Source: an uncultured Odoribacter sp.
GTDB lineage: Bacteria > Bacteroidota > Bacteroidia > Bacteroidales > Marinifilaceae
Assembly (NCBI GenBank): GCA_905204385.1
Contig: CAJKZL010000078.1
Coordinates: 1-9,937 of the forward strand
Reading direction: 5' to 3'
DNA length: 9,937 nucleotides
Shown: in pieces, positions 7,315 to 9,937 of the stretch
Position numbering within the stretch: the stretch's first letter is position 1
Layout of the letters: each line of letters starts with the position of its first letter
The notes under the pieces: generated by a model
Databases searched by the model: none
Seen by the model: only the letters and a program-made list of their open reading frames with translations
Told to the model about the DNA's origin: nothing
Translations under genes and position numbers: made by a program

Positions 7315-7986
7315 ATGCGAATAGAGTGGTTGAAGAAAAACAACGGCGATCGGGTAATCCTTTTTTTTAATGGTTGGGGAATGGACTCCCGGGCCATTCC
7401 TCAGTTGACCGGAGATTACGATGTAGTAGCGTTTTGGGATTACCGTCGCCTCCTGGAGGCTGAGTGGCCCGACCTGAGGCAATATGAGGAAATTTACGTC
7501 GTAGGCTGGTCGATGGGAGTGTGGGCAGCCGCTAACGTGATTCCTCTGCTCGACATTGCCCCGGTGAAGTTGATTGCTTTGAACGGGACGGAACTGCCCG
7601 TCGACGATCAATATGGAATCCCCGTCAGGATTTACGAGTTAACGGAGAGGGGCTTAAATGAAAAAGGGAGAAAAAAGTTTTTGCAGCGTATGTTTGCCGA
7701 AGTCCGGGAATGGGAATGTTTCCAGGATAAATTGCTCTCAAGACCTTTGCAGGAGGTGTGCGAAGAGTTGGTCCTGATACATCGGCAAAGCCACTGCTTG
7801 CAGAGTGGACGACAATGGGATAAAATTTATATCTCCGAGAGGGATGTGATATTCCCTGTGGAGAATCAACAAAATTTTTGGAATGCCCGATGTCCCGATA
7901 TAAGAATTTTGCCGGGAGGACATTATCCTTTTTGCCGGTTTGAAAATTGGGATGAAATTTTAGAATGTAATTGGTTGAGACGATGA
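7315..7986 (+). CDS. bioG: Pimeloyl-ACP methyl ester esterase BioG
   Basis: The 223-residue product belongs to the BioG (DUF452) family of short alpha/beta hydrolases. BioG hydrolyses the methyl ester of pimeloyl-ACP after fatty-acid synthesis has extended the BioC-methylated primer, ending the elongation. It begins with the family's typical ILFFNGWGMD (15-24). The nucleophile is Ser66 in the elbow GWSMG (64-68), His203 in LPGGHYPF is the catalytic histidine, and Asp177 in RDVIFP is the likely acid. The start at 7315 lies 24 bases after bioF. An in-frame stop at 7306 excludes an earlier start. The stop overlaps the bioC start as ATGA. This replaces BioH of E. coli and is usual in Bacteroidetes and some Proteobacteria. 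Confidence 0.9.
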   Translation: MRIEWLKKNNGDRVILFFNGWGMDSRAIPQLTGDYDVVAFWDYRRLLEAEWPDLRQYEEIYVVGWSMGVWAAANVIPLLDIAPVKLIALNGTELPVDDQYGIPVRIYELTERGLNEKGRKKFLQRMFAEVREWECFQDKLLSRPLQEVCEELVLIHRQSHCLQSGRQWDKIYISERDVIFPVENQQNFWNARCPDIRILPGGHYPFCRFENWDEILECNWLRR

Positions 7987-8744
7987 GGATAGATAAATCG
8001 GAGATTGCATGCAGATTCAAACGAAGCGTGGAAAGTTACGAGGAAAACGCATATGCGCAGAAAGCTATAGTTTCCCGGTTTATGACGCTACTGAAAACCT
8101 ATTGTCCTACCACTTCGGGACGAATCCTGGAAATCGGATGCGGGACAGGTTTGCTCACCACTCGAATCTGTCGGCAATTCAAGAATAATGAACTATATGT
8201 AAATGATTTAGTTGAAGTCATGTGCAATAAAACTGCAAGCAGATGCCAATTAACGAAACAATACTGTCTTAGCGGAGATATCGAGCAAATCGCTTTGGAG
8301 GGAGATTTCAGTTTGATGGTATCTGCCTCTACATTTCAGTGGTTGTCCGATCCGGAGCATACCTTTTGGCGGTTGAATCATCATTTGCAGGAAAAAGGAT
8401 GGTTGATTTTCAGTACTTTTGGAACGGAAAATTACAAGGAATTAAGGACAATAACCGGAAATGGATTGTCATACCATAGCCTTTCGGAAATGGAAGCTCT
8501 CTTATCGGAGGCCTTCGAGGTGGTATATTCTGAAGAAGGGCATCAGGTGCTTTATTTCGACGATCCTCTCCAGGTACTGCAGCATATCAAAAAAACCGGG
8601 GTCAATGCCATCCCGTCCCAGCAAAGTTGGACAAGGGGGATGATAGAGGATTTTGTACAAAAATATGCCGCGTGTTTTGAAGTGGACGGTCGGGTTCCTT
8701 TAACCTATCATCCGCAATATTTTGTTTGCCGCAAACGGGATTGA
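7983..8744 (+). CDS. bioC: Malonyl-ACP O-methyltransferase BioC
   Basis: The product has 253 residues from the ATG at 7983. BioC uses S-adenosylmethionine to methylate the free carboxyl of malonyl-ACP, disguising it as a fatty-acid primer for two rounds of elongation to the pimeloyl ester. The SAM-binding motif I is ILEIGCGTGLLT (48-59), preceded by the family's N-terminal FKRSVESYEENAYAQ (12-26). The FQW at 118-120 corresponds to the LQW-type motif of BioC, and WLIFSTFGTENYKEL later also fits. The start is chosen at 7983 because it gives the ATGA overlap with bioG and the standard N terminus; a TTG at 7971 would add four residues. It is the last gene of the operon. bioD, which often follows bioC in this phylum, is not present. 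Confidence 0.93.
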   Translation: MRIDKSEIACRFKRSVESYEENAYAQKAIVSRFMTLLKTYCPTTSGRILEIGCGTGLLTTRICRQFKNNELYVNDLVEVMCNKTASRCQLTKQYCLSGDIEQIALEGDFSLMVSASTFQWLSDPEHTFWRLNHHLQEKGWLIFSTFGTENYKELRTITGNGLSYHSLSEMEALLSEAFEVVYSEEGHQVLYFDDPLQVLQHIKKTGVNAIPSQQSWTRGMIEDFVQKYAACFEVDGRVPLTYHPQYFVCRKRD

Positions 8745-8754
8745 GGGAGGAGGA

Positions 8755-8792
8755 CAATCACCCGGAACGTTTAAAGCCGTCCCAGGTGATTG
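8755..8792. repeat. Inverted repeat at the bioC / Nudix convergent junction
   Basis: CAATCACC at 8755-8762 pairs exactly with GGTGATTG at 8785-8792 across 22 bases. It sits where the two convergent genes end and could form a stem in either transcript. There is no T run, and the right arm is within the last codons of the Nudix gene, so a terminator role is only possible. Confidence 0.3.
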
Positions 8793-9412
8793 AAAGTATT
8801 GGTTTTCATTAATTGCTCCAATTCGGCAATAATCATAGCAGTGGCTCCCCAGATAAAATATTCCCCGATTTTGTATCCCGGAGCGACGATCTCATGATCG
8901 TGCCGGATAAAAGAATGAGTTGTTTTATTTTCATCATTGAATAAATCGGACAGGCTGATGAGGATGACTTTGTCTACTTCTTCCGGTGAAAGTGTGAAAT
9001 CCGGTAGTTTCAGAGTGGTACCGACAATAGGAGTGATATTGAAATTGCTCAGTGGAATATAAATATCGCTCAAAACCCCTAATATGGAAACTTTCTCTTC
9101 AGGTACACCTATCTCTTCGTGGCATTCGCGCAAGGCTGTCTGAAGTGCATTGGCATCTCCCTTTTCCATTTTACCTCCAGGAAATGCAATCTGTCCGCCA
9201 TGATATTTACCTCGGTTGGAGCGTTGAATAAACGGAATCGCCAAGTTATCCCCGTAAGGTACTACTAATACCAATACAGCACTGTTCACAGGCGGACAGG
9301 TATGCTTTCCCTCTATTCCTTCGATGTATTTAGGGCGTGGAGCCATCTGGCTATGGGCTTTCTCGCCGGGCAATACATTATAAAGAGCTGTTCTGATTTT
9401 TTTTTGAGACAT
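8771..9412 (-). CDS. CoA pyrophosphatase-type Nudix hydrolase
   Basis: The product has 213 residues. It carries the motif that marks CoA-hydrolysing Nudix enzymes (RS-x3-R/K-x3-G-x3-FPGG): QRSNRGKYHGGQIAFPGG at 63-80. The Nudix catalytic helix follows as LRECHEEIGV at 94-103, with Glu96, Glu99 and Glu100 as metal ligands. Family members split CoA or its derivatives into 3',5'-ADP and 4'-phosphopantetheine, perhaps for turnover of oxidised or damaged CoA. The closest named relatives are NudL (YeaB) of E. coli and the peroxisomal NUDT7. The ATG lies one base after the stop of the upstream P-type ATPase gene, so the two are probably co-transcribed. No functional link to calcium transport is evident. 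The gene converges on bioC, with 26 bases between stops. Confidence 0.9.
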   Translation of the reverse strand: MSQKKIRTALYNVLPGEKAHSQMAPRPKYIEGIEGKHTCPPVNSAVLVLVVPYGDNLAIPFIQRSNRGKYHGGQIAFPGGKMEKGDANALQTALRECHEEIGVPEEKVSILGVLSDIYIPLSNFNITPIVGTTLKLPDFTLSPEEVDKVILISLSDLFNDENKTTHSFIRHDHEIVAPGYKIGEYFIWGATAMIIAELEQLMKTNTFNHLGRL

Positions 9413-9413
9413 C

Positions 9414-9937
9414 TTATGATCTACACTTTTTACATTTTAATAATCTCAGCAATTCACCGATCCACAATACCGATGAGGTGCTGCCTATGATGATCCCCCA
9501 GTCTTTCCAGGTCAGAGGTACGGTGCGGAACACCTCGCCTCCGAATTCAACGATCAGATATTGTCCTATGGGAATAATGAACATTACAATCAGAAAGCCT
9601 GTACTGGATTTTAGTTTTTTGAATGCAGAACCCCGCGACAAAAATGCTTTTGCATTGAACATGTTCCAAAACTGAAGCAAGACAAAGGTAGTGAAAAATA
9701 CAGATAACTCGTAAGGAGAAATGTATCCTTCCGAACGGGTGAACCAATACATCATTCCCAGCAATAGGATAGTAAATGTAAGGCCTATGCCCAAAATGTA
9801 ATTTCTCATTTTCGGACTGATAATAAAGTCTGTGGCTTTACGGGGTTTTTCTCTCATGACTTCCGGGTCCGGGGGTAATGAAGCCAATGCTGCCGCAGCA
9901 AAGGTGTCGATGATCATATTGACCCAAAGCATCTGAG
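9414..9937 (-). CDS. Calcium-translocating P-type ATPase (PMCA-type), C-terminal part
   Basis: Only the last 174 or so codons are in the window; the gene continues beyond 9937. The visible part starts in transmembrane helix 6 with QMLWVNMIIDTFAA, whose Asn and Asp are the Ca2+ ligands shared by SERCA and PMCA pumps (SERCA Asn796 and Asp800). The LASLPPDPEVMREKPR loop follows. Counting from the Met at 9932, further hydrophobic helices lie near residues 46-64, 74-93, 111-130 and 141-165, fitting M7-M10 of the cation ATPase C-terminal domain. The FTTFVLLQFWNMFNAKAF segment is typical of this family. The protein ends with a short basic, cysteine-containing tail (LLKCKKCRS). The protein would export Ca2+ across the inner membrane using ATP. 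The phosphorylation and nucleotide domains are outside the window, so substrate specificity rests on M6 only. Confidence 0.88.
   Translation of the reverse strand, partial: QMLWVNMIIDTFAAAALASLPPDPEVMREKPRKATDFIISPKMRNYILGIGLTFTILLLGMMYWFTRSEGYISPYELSVFFTTFVLLQFWNMFNAKAFLSRGSAFKKLKSSTGFLIVMFIIPIGQYLIVEFGGEVFRTVPLTWKDWGIIIGSTSSVLWIGELLRLLKCKKCRS

Noticed and set aside
7971..7982. TTG start for bioC
   Set aside because: The ATG at 7983 gives the standard BioC N terminus and a classic ATGA coupling with bioG.
1..9937. tRNA, rRNA, CRISPR array or insertion sequence
   Set aside because: No clover-leaf with CCA-type end, no spaced repeats and no transposase motifs were seen on either strand.

Overview
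The window looks like chromosomal DNA from an anaerobic member of the Bacteroidales (Bacteroidota). The clues are a Bacteroides-type short RecQ, a six-bladed beta-propeller lipoprotein, TAnnTTTG-type promoter boxes, generally weak ribosome binding sites, a BioG/BioC-type pimelate route, and a BioB with the cluster-ligand pattern of obligate anaerobes. A family such as Odoribacteraceae is possible, but the sequence alone does not settle it. I see no sign of a phage, integrative element or CRISPR array.

Left part (1-3343). The 3' portion of a recQ-family helicase gene enters from the left and is broken by two consecutive in-frame stop codons at 270-275. Two queuosine/7-deazaguanine genes, queD and queC, lie on the minus strand. 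Between them, on the plus strand, is a gene for a beta-propeller lipoprotein. Its stop overlaps the queC stop by 4 bases, and its -7 promoter box is embedded in a perfect 10-bp inverted repeat.

Middle (3344-8744). A divergent intergenic region leads to an unrecognised 96-residue basic/aromatic protein, then a strong 14-bp hairpin with a T run, then a consensus Shine-Dalgarno, and then the biotin operon bioB-bioA-bioF-bioG-bioC. BioC methylates malonyl-ACP so that fatty-acid synthesis can extend it. BioG removes the methyl ester from pimeloyl-ACP. BioF condenses pimeloyl-ACP with alanine to give KAPA. BioA transaminates KAPA to DAPA. BioB inserts sulfur into dethiobiotin. The dethiobiotin synthetase gene bioD is absent from this cluster. 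bioB, bioA and bioF share one reading frame and are each separated by a single stop, which is notable because some Bacteroides carry a fused BioAB protein.

Right part (8745-9937). On the minus strand, convergent with bioC, are the 3' end of a calcium-type P-type ATPase gene (cut by the window edge) and, one base downstream, a CoA-pyrophosphatase-type Nudix hydrolase.

The points most worth a second look are the small protein plus hairpin in front of the biotin operon, the type II-like BioB, the missing bioD, the interrupted recQ, and the palindrome over the lipoprotein promoter.
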